Source: Martelella sp. AD-3 (GTDB taxonomy: Bacteria > Pseudomonadota > Alphaproteobacteria > Rhizobiales > Rhizobiaceae). Taken from it: DNA of 64,000 nt. Location: contig NZ_CP014275.1 in NCBI RefSeq assembly GCF_001578105.1, forward strand, positions 1,488,001 through 1,552,000. The letters are read 5' to 3'. A program made the position numbers and the translations under genes. This document shows, piece after piece, positions 8,481-17,792 of this stretch. Every line of letters starts with the position of its first letter. Within the stretch, counting starts at the first letter, position 1. The notes beneath the pieces were generated by a model. The model was not told the DNA's origin and did not search any database. It was given only the letters and a program-made list of their open reading frames with translations.

Positions 8481-10781
8481 TTAGGCGCCGACCGCGCCGA
8501 CACTCTCCATCACCGCGAAACTCCCCCTGAGCGCGGCCACATAGTCGTAAGCAACACCGGGCGCGAACTGGAATGTGCACGTACCGGACCCCGTCGGCAC
8601 GAGAAGCGCCTCAACCAGCATGAGATTGCCTGAAACGTCGGAAAAGACGGTCTCGAAGACCACGCGCGTGTTCTTTTCATGCGCCTCGGCGACAGCGAGA
8701 GAGCCGTCGGCAATGCGGGTGCGCGCCAGGGCCGAAATCGTGCGATAGCCCGCCGTGCCGCCTAGCCCGAAGGCAATCCCGGAGCCCGGCACATTTGCCC
8801 TGTAGGCGAGGGTGACGTGAAGGCGATAGGCGTTTCCCGATACGACATCGAAGGTGAAGAGCGTGCTGAGCGCCTCCGCCGTCTGTCCCACATCATTGGG
8901 CAAAACGGCCTTCACAACCGCGCTGTCGCCCCCGCCACCGCTGCCGTCAGCGCCGTCGGCACCTTTGATGTTCACCTGAAACGCCCATGCCCCGCCATCC
9001 TTTCGGTAGACATCGCCGCCATTTTCCGCAGAGGCGTCGAGATACATGTCCCCGTCCGCGCCATCGGTATCGGACGGCGCGCCGTCGCCGGTCAGCCAGC
9101 GCGCGCCGTCTGCGCCGGGGCTCCCCTCGGTTCCGGGGTCGCCCTGATCGCCCTTGATGTCGGCAAGTGCGATCAGGGCATTCCAGTCCGCGTCGCCGGA
9201 ATAGCGCCACTCAATCGCCTCGGAACCGGCCTGAATTTCGATCTTGCGGCCATCCGCGCCCGGCGCACCCTCCGGCGGCTGAAGCTCGATCCAGTGGCCG
9301 GGGTCGTCCTTTGGGTCCTCGGTGGCGGTGTATGCGCTCTGGTCGATCAGAAAGAACAGCGATACTGCTTGCGGGTCGGCGCTGCTGGTTGCAGCAACGT
9401 AAGCGCCGGGCTGGTATTCCGTCCCGCTCACCCATGCCCCCTGATTTGAAAGGGTCGCGTTCTCACCCTTCTCGCCCTTGAGGTCGGCCAGTGCTGCCAG
9501 GTCCTGCCAGTCCGCATCGCCGGTATGGCGCCACTGGATCGCGTCAACGCCCATTTGCAGCTCGACCGCGCGCCCGTCCGCGCCCGAGAGGTCGGCAAGG
9601 GCCGCGAGATCGCTCCAGGCCGGTTCCCCGACATAGCGCCACTGAATATGCGTTCCACTGTTTTGAAGCTCGACTTCCAGACCATCGGCACCGGCTGCGC
9701 CGTCATTGCCAGGCGCGCCGTCGGCACCCGGCGCGCCCTCGTCGCCCTGTTCGCCCTTCAGGTCGGCAAGTGCGACCAGGTCCTGCCATTCCGCATCGCC
9801 GGCATAGCGCCACTGGATCGCATCAGCGCCCATTTGCAGTTCGATCTCGCGTCCGGCTTTTCCGGGCTCACCGGCAACACCTGGCGGGCCTTCGGGCGGC
9901 AACAGTTCGGCCCAATGCGCCGGGTCGTCGCCGGGCGCCGTTTCAGCGGCATAGTCCACCTGGTCGATCAGGAAGAAAAGCGCGTCCCCATTGCCGTCCG
10001 ATGCGGCGGCAATCACATAATCGCCCGGCTGGTAGGCGGTGCCAGCGACGAAGCTACCCCGGTTGGTGAGTGTCGCGTTTTCGCCCCTTTCTCCTTTGAG
10101 ATCGGCGAGTGACAGAAGATCGGCCCATTCGTCATCGCCCTCGCGGCGAAACTGGATCGCACCGTCGCCAAGCTGCATCTCGATGCCGGGGCCGGCAGCA
10201 CCCTTCAACTCGGCAAGCGGCACAAGCGCGCGCCATGCGCCGTCATCGGCTTCATCGGTGTATCGCCAGTAAATTGCTGTGTCATCGGCGGAAAGGTCCA
10301 CAGCGCGCCCCCGGATCGCGGTGAGCCATTCGGCAAGCGTTCCGGAAAACCCCTCCGCGAGCTGGGCGAGTTCATAGGCCGACAGGCCGGGGTCACCCTT
10401 CCGGCCTTTCGGGCCACGCGGGATCGTGAGCGCCGAGTAGGTCGCGCCGTCGTCGTCGCGCACCACCGTGATGTGGCATTCGCTCGATAGTGCCGCGCCG
10501 AGAATGATGCCGGGCGCGGGAGAGATGCGCAGGTTGAAATACCGGTCGGGAATATCGTCGGTATCGTCTTCCGGTCGGCCGTAAACGAGAACCTGCAACG
10601 ACTTTTCGGTCTCGCCCTGTTCAAAAACAAGCGTCCCGGCCGCAGCCTGATAATCGCGCCCGGCCTTGCCTGTTGCGTCCTCCGTGCTCCAGTCGATGGA
10701 TATCGCCTCCTCCGGGGCCGCCGAAAGCCTCACGGTGAAGAGGGCGTATGTTGCGCCTTCGAGCGTCTGATTGTCAGGCAT
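8481..10781 (-). CDS. Calx-beta / collagen-like tail fibre protein with six WRY-LADLKG repeats
   Basis: 766 residues from ATG 10781; ATGs at 10808 and 10823 are possible. It starts with a Calx-beta-like domain (about 1-105). Short collagen-like Gly-X-Y runs (GPKGRKGDPG, GEQGDEGAPGADGAPGNDG, GADGADGS) then alternate with six copies of a roughly 25-residue repeat with core WRY-x-GDA-x-W-x-x-L-x-ALADLKG. The C-terminal 140 residues form a beta-rich head of the kind that trimerises in fibres. The architecture suggests a rod-like trimeric fibre. It lies between the two enzyme-bearing tail genes and shares its N-terminal domain type with the GH48 protein, so all three probably belong to one tail appendage. 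Confidence 0.75.
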   Translation of the reverse strand: MPDNQTLEGATYALFTVRLSAAPEEAISIDWSTEDATGKAGRDYQAAAGTLVFEQGETEKSLQVLVYGRPEDDTDDIPDRYFNLRISPAPGIILGAALSSECHITVVRDDDGATYSALTIPRGPKGRKGDPGLSAYELAQLAEGFSGTLAEWLTAIRGRAVDLSADDTAIYWRYTDEADDGAWRALVPLAELKGAAGPGIEMQLGDGAIQFRREGDDEWADLLSLADLKGERGENATLTNRGSFVAGTAYQPGDYVIAAASDGNGDALFFLIDQVDYAAETAPGDDPAHWAELLPPEGPPGVAGEPGKAGREIELQMGADAIQWRYAGDAEWQDLVALADLKGEQGDEGAPGADGAPGNDGAAGADGLEVELQNSGTHIQWRYVGEPAWSDLAALADLSGADGRAVELQMGVDAIQWRHTGDADWQDLAALADLKGEKGENATLSNQGAWVSGTEYQPGAYVAATSSADPQAVSLFFLIDQSAYTATEDPKDDPGHWIELQPPEGAPGADGRKIEIQAGSEAIEWRYSGDADWNALIALADIKGDQGDPGTEGSPGADGARWLTGDGAPSDTDGADGDMYLDASAENGGDVYRKDGGAWAFQVNIKGADGADGSGGGGDSAVVKAVLPNDVGQTAEALSTLFTFDVVSGNAYRLHVTLAYRANVPGSGIAFGLGGTAGYRTISALARTRIADGSLAVAEAHEKNTRVVFETVFSDVSGNLMLVEALLVPTGSGTCTFQFAPGVAYDYVAALRGSFAVMESVGAVGA

Positions 10782-10815
10782 CTTCTGTTTTCCCTTTCGC
10801 CGCCTCATGCCCACC

Positions 10816-13800
10816 TCACGCATGGGATGAGGCCAGGTCCCTCAGTTCAACGGCGACATACTCATCCCCGTCATCCGTGCTTTCATTGGATTGCGCATAA
10901 GCGCCGGCCTTGAAGTACCAGCTGTCCGAGCCTGTCGATTGAAGCGCGTCGCTTTCGAAAAGCGGGGTGTTCATATCGCCGTAGAAGACGGAAACCGCGC
11001 CGTTTTCGATCCGGATCATCCACTCGAATTCGGTGCCGATGGCATAGTCTTCATCGAAGCGCGGCAGTCCGCTCGACGTGCCGTTGACGCGGCAGAGCAA
11101 CATGGTCTTGCCGCTGATCAGCTGCGTGCGGATCGCCACACGGTCGCGGTCGCCATTGTGGAGTTGGGCCACCACGACCTCGGGCTTGCTCGGCGGCAAA
11201 TGGGTGATCCTCGATTTTCCGCTGAGAACATGCGTGCCCGAAAACGGATTGAATCCCATATCGCCGCCGCTGGCAGTCGTCTCGCGAAGCTCGCTGCGCG
11301 CATACTGGCTGCCGCCGGTTCGCGGTGCGTCGAGGCGAACCTGAAACTGCACCGCCTGATTGTCGATGACGGTGAAGTATGGCGCCTCCTCGTAACCGCC
11401 GGAAAGCACCGATTGCTCGATATAGGTGACCTCGGTCTCGCCGGTCTTGCCGACCTGCAGCCTGAAATGGTTCTGGCCACTGGCCGCGCCGATATTCAGA
11501 ATGTCGGCCGGGCTCGGGTCTGGCGTTCCGCCGCCACCATTGCCGTCACCGCCCGTCAGGAGCGGCGCGATCAGTTCGAGCTTTGGCGTCTGCGGGGTCT
11601 GCCAATCGTCCTGGACCAATCCGCCGGTGTCGCCCGAATTCGGGTTGAACGACCAGTAGGCAAACGACATGCCGGGATTTGTCGGCCCGCGCGCATCGGT
11701 GCCATCGCCGTTGAAGTCGGCATTGAGGTATTTCACCAGCTCCTCGGTCCACTGGCGCTCATATTGGGCGTGTGGCTTGGTCAGGTTTCCGGAACCGTCC
11801 AGGCCGTAATGCCCGCCGAATTCGCCGATCCAGATCGGCGCGATATTGTCTTCAAAAATGAAACCCCAATGGTCGCGCCAGACGGAATAAAGGTTCAGCG
11901 GCCAGTTGGCCGGCAGGGTCTGGCCGTCATAGGCAAGCCATGGTTGAGAACCGACACTCTGGCCGTATTCATGCGGGCTGTAGGCCACTTTGTTTGCGAC
12001 ATTGAGCTGGATCGGCCGCGTCGCGACGCCCTTCAACTGACCGCCCCACCAATAATAATCGTCATCGATATTGCCGACGCCCTCGACAAAGATCAGCCAG
12101 TCCGGCGCAATCGACAGAATGTGGTTGCCGCAGGTCTCCGCAAGGCGCGCCCAGGCGTCCCAGGTCAGGTCATGCGGCTCATTGTGCAGATCGGCGCCGG
12201 CGATGGCCGGGTGGTTGGCATAGCGCGTCGCCATAACACCCCAGGCCGCCAGCCAGTCGGCCTCGGAGTAGAAGCTGCCGGTCGGCGCGCCGTCGGCGCC
12301 AACGCCTGCCTGCCGGCGGTGGTGATCGAGCACCACGTAAAGCCCTTTTTCGGCGCAATAATCGAGAATGATATCGAGGATTTCGAGGGCATTCTTGCCA
12401 ATGAATTCGGGGTTGAGATCGAAGTCGATTGCTGTCGCCGGCGGTGTACGCCCGCTGGCCGTGAAATCGCCGGAAAACGGCAGGCGGATCGTATTGAAGC
12501 CGAAAGCGCGAATTTGGTCGATGATCGCGCGAAAACCGCGCGCCCATGTTCCGTGCGGCGTGTAGTTGGTGCCCTCGGCACCGAACCAGTTGACGGATTT
12601 GAGGCGCACCCGAAACCCGTTATCGACGCGGGCAAACTGGTTGAAGGCGATCTTGAGGCGCGATATTCCCCCGCCGGTGCCGGTGAGTTGCACGCGGTCG
12701 GCGTTGACGATATCGGCGTCCGACGTCACCGAAAGCGTGCCCGTCGCGACACCTTCCGTTTCCGGTTGGAAATAGAGGCTGAAACCAACGGAATTGCCGG
12801 CCAGCTCAAGCGTGCCCGATGTCGGCGGCAGGCCTTCGGCCGCATCGAAATAAAACGGCGGGGTCACCTGAAGGTTCTCGTAGTGGAGCGGCCGGTCGCC
12901 ACCCTTGATCAGGCGACCGGTAAACGACAGGCTGCGCGATCCGACCGGCACGTTTCCGAAATCCGTCCGGAAGGCAACCAAAGTGATGCTTGAGCCGTCT
13001 TCAACATCGATCGTTTCAATGATGGCTGGGCCGACACTGAGGGCTGGCCGGACCAAATCGACATCCTCGATGACGGCGTCGCCCACGCTGAGCACGGGCG
13101 GCGTCGCCGTCACGATTGCCTCGCCGACAAGGCGGGCGACCAGCAATGTCTCGTCGTCGCCTGTCAGGAGAAAGAGCTTGCCGGTGCGCACGCCCTCGCT
13201 CACGGGGGAAAAGGTCAGATGAACGGGGAAAGACGTGCCGGGGCGCAGAAGAAGCAAGGGCTCGGAGGTGAACGCGAAATCGCCGGTCACCTTGAGCGCG
13301 CGCACCGGTGCATTGATGTCGCCGCGATTGGCAAGGGTCAGCGAGAGCGGTGCGCTTTGCGTACCAAGTTCTATCATGCCGAAATTGACCACCGCCGGAT
13401 CGGCGACGATTATCGGCCCGATGGGGTCCGTTTCCGTCTCGGGAATGGCAAGGCGGCCGATTTGAACGCCATCCGTCTCGACCGACACAAAGATGAATAG
13501 CGGTTCCTGGCCGATGGTGAGAACCACAAAGCGGAAAATCTTGATTTTGTCCCGGGACGTGGTGACCGTCAGGCGCACGCTGTGGCGCATATGGTCCTTG
13601 CCGCCGGCCATCCAGAGCACGACGTCGGTATCGGTAAACCCGATCTCGGGAATGATGAGGTCGGAGGGAAATGCCGTCGCGACGACGCCGGTAATCGCCT
13701 CGTCGGGTTCCAGCCAGCGCATCAGGTCGAGCCGCCAGTCGAGCCAGTCTTCCGAGCGTTTGACGATGTGTTCGGCCATGTGCGCGCCGTAGTCGAACAG

Positions 13801-13896
13801 CCGCCGCGCCCGCGTGATCGGGACGTCTTTCTCTTCAATCCGGCGGCCAACGGTCTCCGGATCAAAAAAAGCTGGGTTTTGTACGCTTTGCGGCAC
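10816..13896 (-). CDS. Tail depolymerase: GH5 endoglucanase fused to PL7-like alginate lyase domain
   Basis: About 1026 residues from GTG 13896 (GAGG 8 nt upstream). Residues 1-140 look like a virion-attachment domain. About 165-410 hold two immunoglobulin-like 'choice-of-anchor' modules (VNFGMIELGTQSAPLSLTLANRG). About 413-780 is a GH5 catalytic domain with IRLPFSGDF, VLDHHR, LHNEPHD (acid/base Glu near 574) and IWIGEFGG (nucleophile Glu near 693). A Gly-rich linker leads to a PL7-like lyase (about 800-1026) with ARSELRE, AQLH (Gln/His near 912/914) and YFKAGAYAQ (Tyr near 1001). All catalytic landmarks are present. It should cut beta-1,4-glucan and a uronate polymer. It overlaps the preceding gene by 35 bp. 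Confidence 0.85.
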   Translation of the reverse strand: MPQSVQNPAFFDPETVGRRIEEKDVPITRARRLFDYGAHMAEHIVKRSEDWLDWRLDLMRWLEPDEAITGVVATAFPSDLIIPEIGFTDTDVVLWMAGGKDHMRHSVRLTVTTSRDKIKIFRFVVLTIGQEPLFIFVSVETDGVQIGRLAIPETETDPIGPIIVADPAVVNFGMIELGTQSAPLSLTLANRGDINAPVRALKVTGDFAFTSEPLLLLRPGTSFPVHLTFSPVSEGVRTGKLFLLTGDDETLLVARLVGEAIVTATPPVLSVGDAVIEDVDLVRPALSVGPAIIETIDVEDGSSITLVAFRTDFGNVPVGSRSLSFTGRLIKGGDRPLHYENLQVTPPFYFDAAEGLPPTSGTLELAGNSVGFSLYFQPETEGVATGTLSVTSDADIVNADRVQLTGTGGGISRLKIAFNQFARVDNGFRVRLKSVNWFGAEGTNYTPHGTWARGFRAIIDQIRAFGFNTIRLPFSGDFTASGRTPPATAIDFDLNPEFIGKNALEILDIILDYCAEKGLYVVLDHHRRQAGVGADGAPTGSFYSEADWLAAWGVMATRYANHPAIAGADLHNEPHDLTWDAWARLAETCGNHILSIAPDWLIFVEGVGNIDDDYYWWGGQLKGVATRPIQLNVANKVAYSPHEYGQSVGSQPWLAYDGQTLPANWPLNLYSVWRDHWGFIFEDNIAPIWIGEFGGHYGLDGSGNLTKPHAQYERQWTEELVKYLNADFNGDGTDARGPTNPGMSFAYWSFNPNSGDTGGLVQDDWQTPQTPKLELIAPLLTGGDGNGGGGTPDPSPADILNIGAASGQNHFRLQVGKTGETEVTYIEQSVLSGGYEEAPYFTVIDNQAVQFQVRLDAPRTGGSQYARSELRETTASGGDMGFNPFSGTHVLSGKSRITHLPPSKPEVVVAQLHNGDRDRVAIRTQLISGKTMLLCRVNGTSSGLPRFDEDYAIGTEFEWMIRIENGAVSVFYGDMNTPLFESDALQSTGSDSWYFKAGAYAQSNESTDDGDEYVAVELRDLASSHA

Positions 13897-14464
13897 GCTG
13901 CTGCCCTCGCATATTGTAGGCGAAATGACGGTCGAGAACCGCGTCGAACTTGTTTTGGAAAAACACGCCCATCTGCGGGTTTGAATAGGATTGGTTCGGC
14001 AGGATCAGGAGAGAGGCTACGGCCCCGTCGGCAATGGCCTGCCCGAACTCGGCAACAATGCTGGCAGGCAGCATGTCGGCATCGTCGGCAGGTTTCAGAT
14101 AAAGCGAAAGCGCCAGTTTTCCCGCGCCGCGCGGCGCGAGCGATACCGAATTGGCCGAGAATTGCGTGATGAATTTGGGCTGGCCTGCGCCGTGGTGGCT
14201 GATTTTGTCAGGTGTTGGCGCTGCCGCCTCAAGCCTGTGGCCATCAAACGTCGCCCAGTCGATCTCGAACAGGCTGGCAAATGGCGGCACGCACATCACC
14301 TCGACCGTATCGCCGAAAGTCTCGAACACGTCGAAGAAGCGCCAGCACCGTGTGCGCTTGCACAGTTCGCTCGCCGCGTCGCGTAAGTGCATGACGGCGA
14401 GCGGTTCCGGGCATGCCGGGGCATAGGTGTTGACGCGCGGCAGCAGGGTTTCGATTTCGATCAT
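13862..14464 (-). CDS. Phage neck/tail structural protein
   Basis: 200 residues. No enzyme motif is visible. An N-terminal segment (PRVNTYAPACPEPLAVMHLRDAASELCKRTRCWRFFD) of helix-forming residues with two Cys is followed by a beta-rich region and a basic C-terminus. Genes of this size and type directly after the DUF6682-like adaptor are common in podoviruses and encode virion connector proteins. ATG 14464 overlaps the stop of the adaptor gene (TGATG), and the 3' end overlaps the GTG start region of the GH5/PL7 gene. All three genes are therefore likely translated in a coupled way. Confidence 0.7.
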   Translation of the reverse strand: MIEIETLLPRVNTYAPACPEPLAVMHLRDAASELCKRTRCWRFFDVFETFGDTVEVMCVPPFASLFEIDWATFDGHRLEAAAPTPDKISHHGAGQPKFITQFSANSVSLAPRGAGKLALSLYLKPADDADMLPASIVAEFGQAIADGAVASLLILPNQSYSNPQMGVFFQNKFDAVLDRHFAYNMRGQQRAAKRTKPSFF

Positions 14465-15195
14465 CACGCGCCCCCGGTCTGATCGACGCCGGAGGCGGCA
14501 AACGGCACGCCGGGCTTGATATTGGGTGAGGTATTGGCCTCGACCCGTACCTTGATGCCAAGTGCGTTGGCGAATTGCTGATAGTGCAACACGGCGCGCT
14601 GGGCACTGCCGGCAAACTGGGCGTCCTTGGAATAGGCGCGATACATCACATAGTCGATCAGCGCGTCATGGTAGGTTTCATCGAGCGGGATCGGGATTTC
14701 ATAGCTTGCAAGCTTGGTGAAATCGCCATCCGGCCTGATCTTGTCGGGAATTTTGGCCAGCACGGCCTCGATCGCGCCGGTCCCGTCATTGCCGGGATAG
14801 ACATAAAAGGTTTTCGGGTTGGCCTCATCGAACAGCACATGCTTGACCTGGCCTTCAAAGCGAACGGAAATTTCATCGTCCCAGTCCGGCTTGACCGCGC
14901 TCAAAGCCTCGCTGCTGACAACGGTAATGCGGCGGCGCGGCAGCCGGTCGGTGGCGTTGGTCCGGATGTTGCGCACGGGCCGGAGCAGTGCTGTAAACCC
15001 GTCCGACACATTCTGGCGCACGCCGCGCGCCATGCGGAGCGTTTCCGTCACCGCTGATGCGCTCGGCTTTTGCAGCGTGATGGCGTCGAGGCCAAAATTC
15101 AGCCATTGGCAAAGCTCGGGGAGCGACCAATGCACATAGCCGTCATCCAGAAGCAGCGTGGACGCCGCCGAAAAGATTTCACTGGCCGTGCGCAT
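14464..15195 (-). CDS. Head-tail adaptor-like protein (DUF6682-like)
   Basis: 243 residues. It begins RTASEIFSAASTLLLDDGYVHWSLPELCQWLNFGLDAI, the typical start of podovirus adaptor proteins annotated as DUF6682. Later motifs are NPKTFYVYPGNDGTGAIEAVLAKIP and DETYHDALIDYVMYRAYSKDAQFAGSAQRA. Related proteins of T7-like phages (tail tubular protein A) form the ring that joins portal and tail. AGGAGACAGCAGTC precedes the ATG. It is placed after the capsid genes and before the tail genes, as expected for a connector. Confidence 0.78.
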   Translation of the reverse strand: MRTASEIFSAASTLLLDDGYVHWSLPELCQWLNFGLDAITLQKPSASAVTETLRMARGVRQNVSDGFTALLRPVRNIRTNATDRLPRRRITVVSSEALSAVKPDWDDEISVRFEGQVKHVLFDEANPKTFYVYPGNDGTGAIEAVLAKIPDKIRPDGDFTKLASYEIPIPLDETYHDALIDYVMYRAYSKDAQFAGSAQRAVLHYQQFANALGIKVRVEANTSPNIKPGVPFAASGVDQTGGA

Positions 15196-15254
15196 GACTG
15201 CTGTCTCCTTGACGGTTCCCTGTTCGCACCTGCGGCGCTCACCGCCTCTTGTCG

Positions 15255-15896
15255 TTACGCTTCCTTCACGGCGCGCTTGATCTGGGCTGCGGTCATCCGT
15301 TTGTTGGGCGCGCGGCCGAAGAGCTTCTTGTAGGCAGCGATCATGTCGTCAGGGGTGTCGGCCGCCGCTGTGCTCCCGGCGTCGCGACTGTCATCAGAGC
15401 CGTCTTCGCTCTCACTCGAGTCGCCTGGGTCTTCGCCGCCATCCTGCTCTTCGGGCTCCTCATCGGTGTCAGATGGCGTAGTCTCGGCCGGTTCCTCGGC
15501 CTCATCACCGCCCGTCAGCTCCTTCAGCACCTGATCGATCCATTCATAGCGCTCCTGATCGGCGAGCGCGTTCCAGGCATCCTCGTCGAGGCCGCTTTCC
15601 TCAAATGCCATATCCACAAGGTCGCTCAGCGCGATCTGGTCACCGCCGGCCATGTCGTAGGACTGATTGTGGATTGTGCTGCCATTGAGCTTGCGCGCTG
15701 GCGGCTCTGCCCGCGCGTCTTCCGCGTCAACGGGCCGATAGCCTTCGGAAATGCGCAAAAGGGTGTTGATATGAGCCGTCTCAGCCACGCTGGCGATGTG
15801 TCGCGGGTCGTCTGCATCCGGCTTGAAATGATAAGTCATCGCACCGAGCGTTACATGCGAGCCGTGCGGGCGACGGATGAGGCATTCGATTTTCAT
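15255..15896 (-). CDS. Acidic phage head-region protein
   Basis: 213 residues. The N-terminal 75 residues look globular (LIRRPHGSHVTLGAMTYHFKPDADDPRHIASV). A very acidic low-complexity stretch of Glu, Asp and Ser follows (about 130-175). The C-terminus, YKKLFGRAPNKRMTAAQIKRAV, resembles the short helical motif (x-x-FGR/K-x-P...M...I) found at the ends of several phage head proteins. AGGAG lies 7 nt before the ATG. Its place between the 16094..16546 protein and the adaptor suggests a head-decoration or head-completion role. That is inferred from position only. Confidence 0.65.
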   Translation of the reverse strand: MKIECLIRRPHGSHVTLGAMTYHFKPDADDPRHIASVAETAHINTLLRISEGYRPVDAEDARAEPPARKLNGSTIHNQSYDMAGGDQIALSDLVDMAFEESGLDEDAWNALADQERYEWIDQVLKELTGGDEAEEPAETTPSDTDEEPEEQDGGEDPGDSSESEDGSDDSRDAGSTAAADTPDDMIAAYKKLFGRAPNKRMTAAQIKRAVKEA

Positions 15897-16093
15897 GTGC
15901 TTGCTCCTTTGTCTTGTCCTCAGGCTGTCGCCGCTTCGCGGCTTCGCTCCGGACGGGGCCTCGCATCAGCTCGGACGGCCGGTCGGCCTTGCGAAGCCAA
16001 AAGGGCTTCGGATTCTTTTCCCCGGCGCGGCCTTGCCGTATCGCCTCCCGAAACCCACAAGGGCTTTGCAAGCGCGACCGCGTGAAGACAAAT

Positions 16094-16546
16094 TCATTGC
16101 GCGAAACGCAGCATCAGACCGATGGCCTTGCCGTCACCGGCAGCGATATCGCCGGTAATCTGCACGCCGATGGAGCGGTCTCGCTCGACGGACTTGATCT
16201 CAAGCGCGGACGCCTTTGAAAGCGGGGTCATCTCGTGTTCAAGCGCCTGGGCCGCGAAGAGTTCCGTTCCGACCGTGCGGGCCGAACCGTCCTGATTGGT
16301 CTTCTCGCCGGTTTCCCCAGACATCAGGCCGATATTGACCGTTGCCGCGCCAAGATCGCCGGTCTTGACCAGTTCGGCACCGACGACATGCGCAAACGGC
16401 GGCAGGACGGCAAGTTCCAGAATATCGCCATCGGCGAGGCCGCTTTCGGGCACCTTCATCATGAAGAGCTGCGCATGAACGGCGGCGGCGGTTTGCGGGC
16501 GCGGTACGGGGCGCGCACCTTTGACCCATTCGGACTGATAGAGCAT
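16094..16546 (-). CDS. Phage structural protein next to the major capsid gene
   Basis: 150 residues from ATG 16546 (GGGAG 8 nt upstream). The protein has a beta-rich pattern (DGDILELAVLPPFAHVVGAELVKTGDLGAATVNIGLMSG, RDRSIGVQITGDIAAGDGKAIGLMLRFAQ). Proteins of this kind regularly follow N4-gp56-type capsid genes and are probably capsid decoration or stabilising proteins. It lies 76 bp after the capsid gene stop. The following 197 bp (15897..16093) carry no gene, only short GC-rich hairpins such as GAAGCC-CTTTT-GGCTTC. Confidence 0.7.
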   Translation of the reverse strand: MLYQSEWVKGARPVPRPQTAAAVHAQLFMMKVPESGLADGDILELAVLPPFAHVVGAELVKTGDLGAATVNIGLMSGETGEKTNQDGSARTVGTELFAAQALEHEMTPLSKASALEIKSVERDRSIGVQITGDIAAGDGKAIGLMLRFAQ

Positions 16547-16622
16547 ATGTCTGTCTCCCAAAAATCGTATCCAGGTGAAGTGGAAACCGGTTCACCGTCC
16601 GGACAACGTGCCGGGCGGCGCT

Positions 16623-17726
16623 TCAAGCCTCGTTCGGGTCACTCGCTGCGGTATCGATGGCGACAACGCCGAAGTCGCGCTTGTTGAAGCGGGTTTTCGA
16701 AACGCCAATGATGGTGCCGGCGGCGACCGACGGCTCATTGCCGTAGTCGTCGACCTCTTCCTTCCAGGTAAAGCGCAGACCACCCGCCGTGCCATGGGCA
16801 ACAACGGCTGCCTGCGTGCCCAGGAACAGCGCGCGCGAGGCGCTGACATCCTGCCCGGCGCCATAATCGGAAAAGCGGATCACGCTTTCATGGCTGTGCA
16901 GCACGACATTGTTGATCATGCCCATCGAGCCCCGGAAGATCGGGCTCTTGCGTCCTTCGGACGCGGCCGCCGCCTTCTGGATTTCAAGCCAGCCGGTCTG
17001 GCCGGATTCGGTCCTCAGGTCATGCTCCTGATAGGGCGACATCACGGTGACATAGTGCTTCTCGCCACTGATCTTGATCGGCAGCAGATTGGCGTTGCGC
17101 GGGTCCTTGGCGCGCATCATCCGCGCCTTGTTGGCCGCACGCTCGATCATCAGGCGCGACATCTTGTCATCGGCGGTGATCGTTGCCTTGCTGGCAGCAT
17201 CGCCGCCAAACAGGATATGCTGGCCATCCGGCGCCCGCAGCTCGTTGCCGGCATGGCCGTCATAGTCGAGCGGGAAGGCTTCATAATCCTCGTTGATGCC
17301 GCGCGCGCCCGACATATAGATGAAGAACAGCTGATCGACATATTGCGACCACCAGTCGGAAAGACGGTCCTTGGCGACGCGGCGCAGATCGTGCGCGGTG
17401 CGCTTGCGGGTCATCTTGCCGCCGGCCGAGACCGACTTGCGAAGCTGGTCGATGATGACCTCGTCGGTGAAGAATTTGAGCTGTTCTTCCGTGCCCTTCA
17501 GGCGGTTGTCGCCCGATGTCGGCCCGCCGCGCAGCTGCACCGACAGGTCAAAGGAAATGCGGTCGCCCGCATCGGATTCCAGTTCGGTCTTGCGCTGGAT
17601 CACGGCGTTTTCGGAAGTGCTGATAAAGCGCTCCCAGTAGCTTTTCGCCAGGGTCTCGACCAGCAGACGGCCAGACCATTTCATCTGGGCCTTCGGATCG
17701 CCGAAGGGGATCGTGGTTTGTCCCAT
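16623..17726 (-). CDS. Major capsid protein, N4-gp56 family
   Basis: 367 residues. The sequence fits the N4-gp56/HK97-fold major capsid family: an N-terminal KWSGRLLVETLAKSYWERFISTSENAVIQRKTELE, then DRISFDLSVQLRGGPTSGDNRLKGTEEQLKF, DRLSDWWSQYVDQLFFIYMSGARG, MRAKDPRNANLLPI and VNNVVLHSHESV-type segments. ATG 17726 is preceded by GAGGGTGG. An own promoter is visible 66-95 bp upstream, which suits a gene needing high expression and restarts transcription after cargo gene 17921..18526. Confidence 0.88.
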   Translation of the reverse strand: MGQTTIPFGDPKAQMKWSGRLLVETLAKSYWERFISTSENAVIQRKTELESDAGDRISFDLSVQLRGGPTSGDNRLKGTEEQLKFFTDEVIIDQLRKSVSAGGKMTRKRTAHDLRRVAKDRLSDWWSQYVDQLFFIYMSGARGINEDYEAFPLDYDGHAGNELRAPDGQHILFGGDAASKATITADDKMSRLMIERAANKARMMRAKDPRNANLLPIKISGEKHYVTVMSPYQEHDLRTESGQTGWLEIQKAAAASEGRKSPIFRGSMGMINNVVLHSHESVIRFSDYGAGQDVSASRALFLGTQAAVVAHGTAGGLRFTWKEEVDDYGNEPSVAAGTIIGVSKTRFNKRDFGVVAIDTAASDPNEA

Positions 17727-17792
17727 AATTGCCACCCTCAAAGTGCGGTTTTGGAGCGCCGCACGTCCTGCGCAGCAATTGGATACGATGCT

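Noticed and set aside
10891..12993. 700-residue plus-strand open frame
   Set aside because: It is antisense to the GH5/PL7 gene; the translation is Arg/Ala/Val-rich with no motifs and is a typical GC-rich shadow frame.
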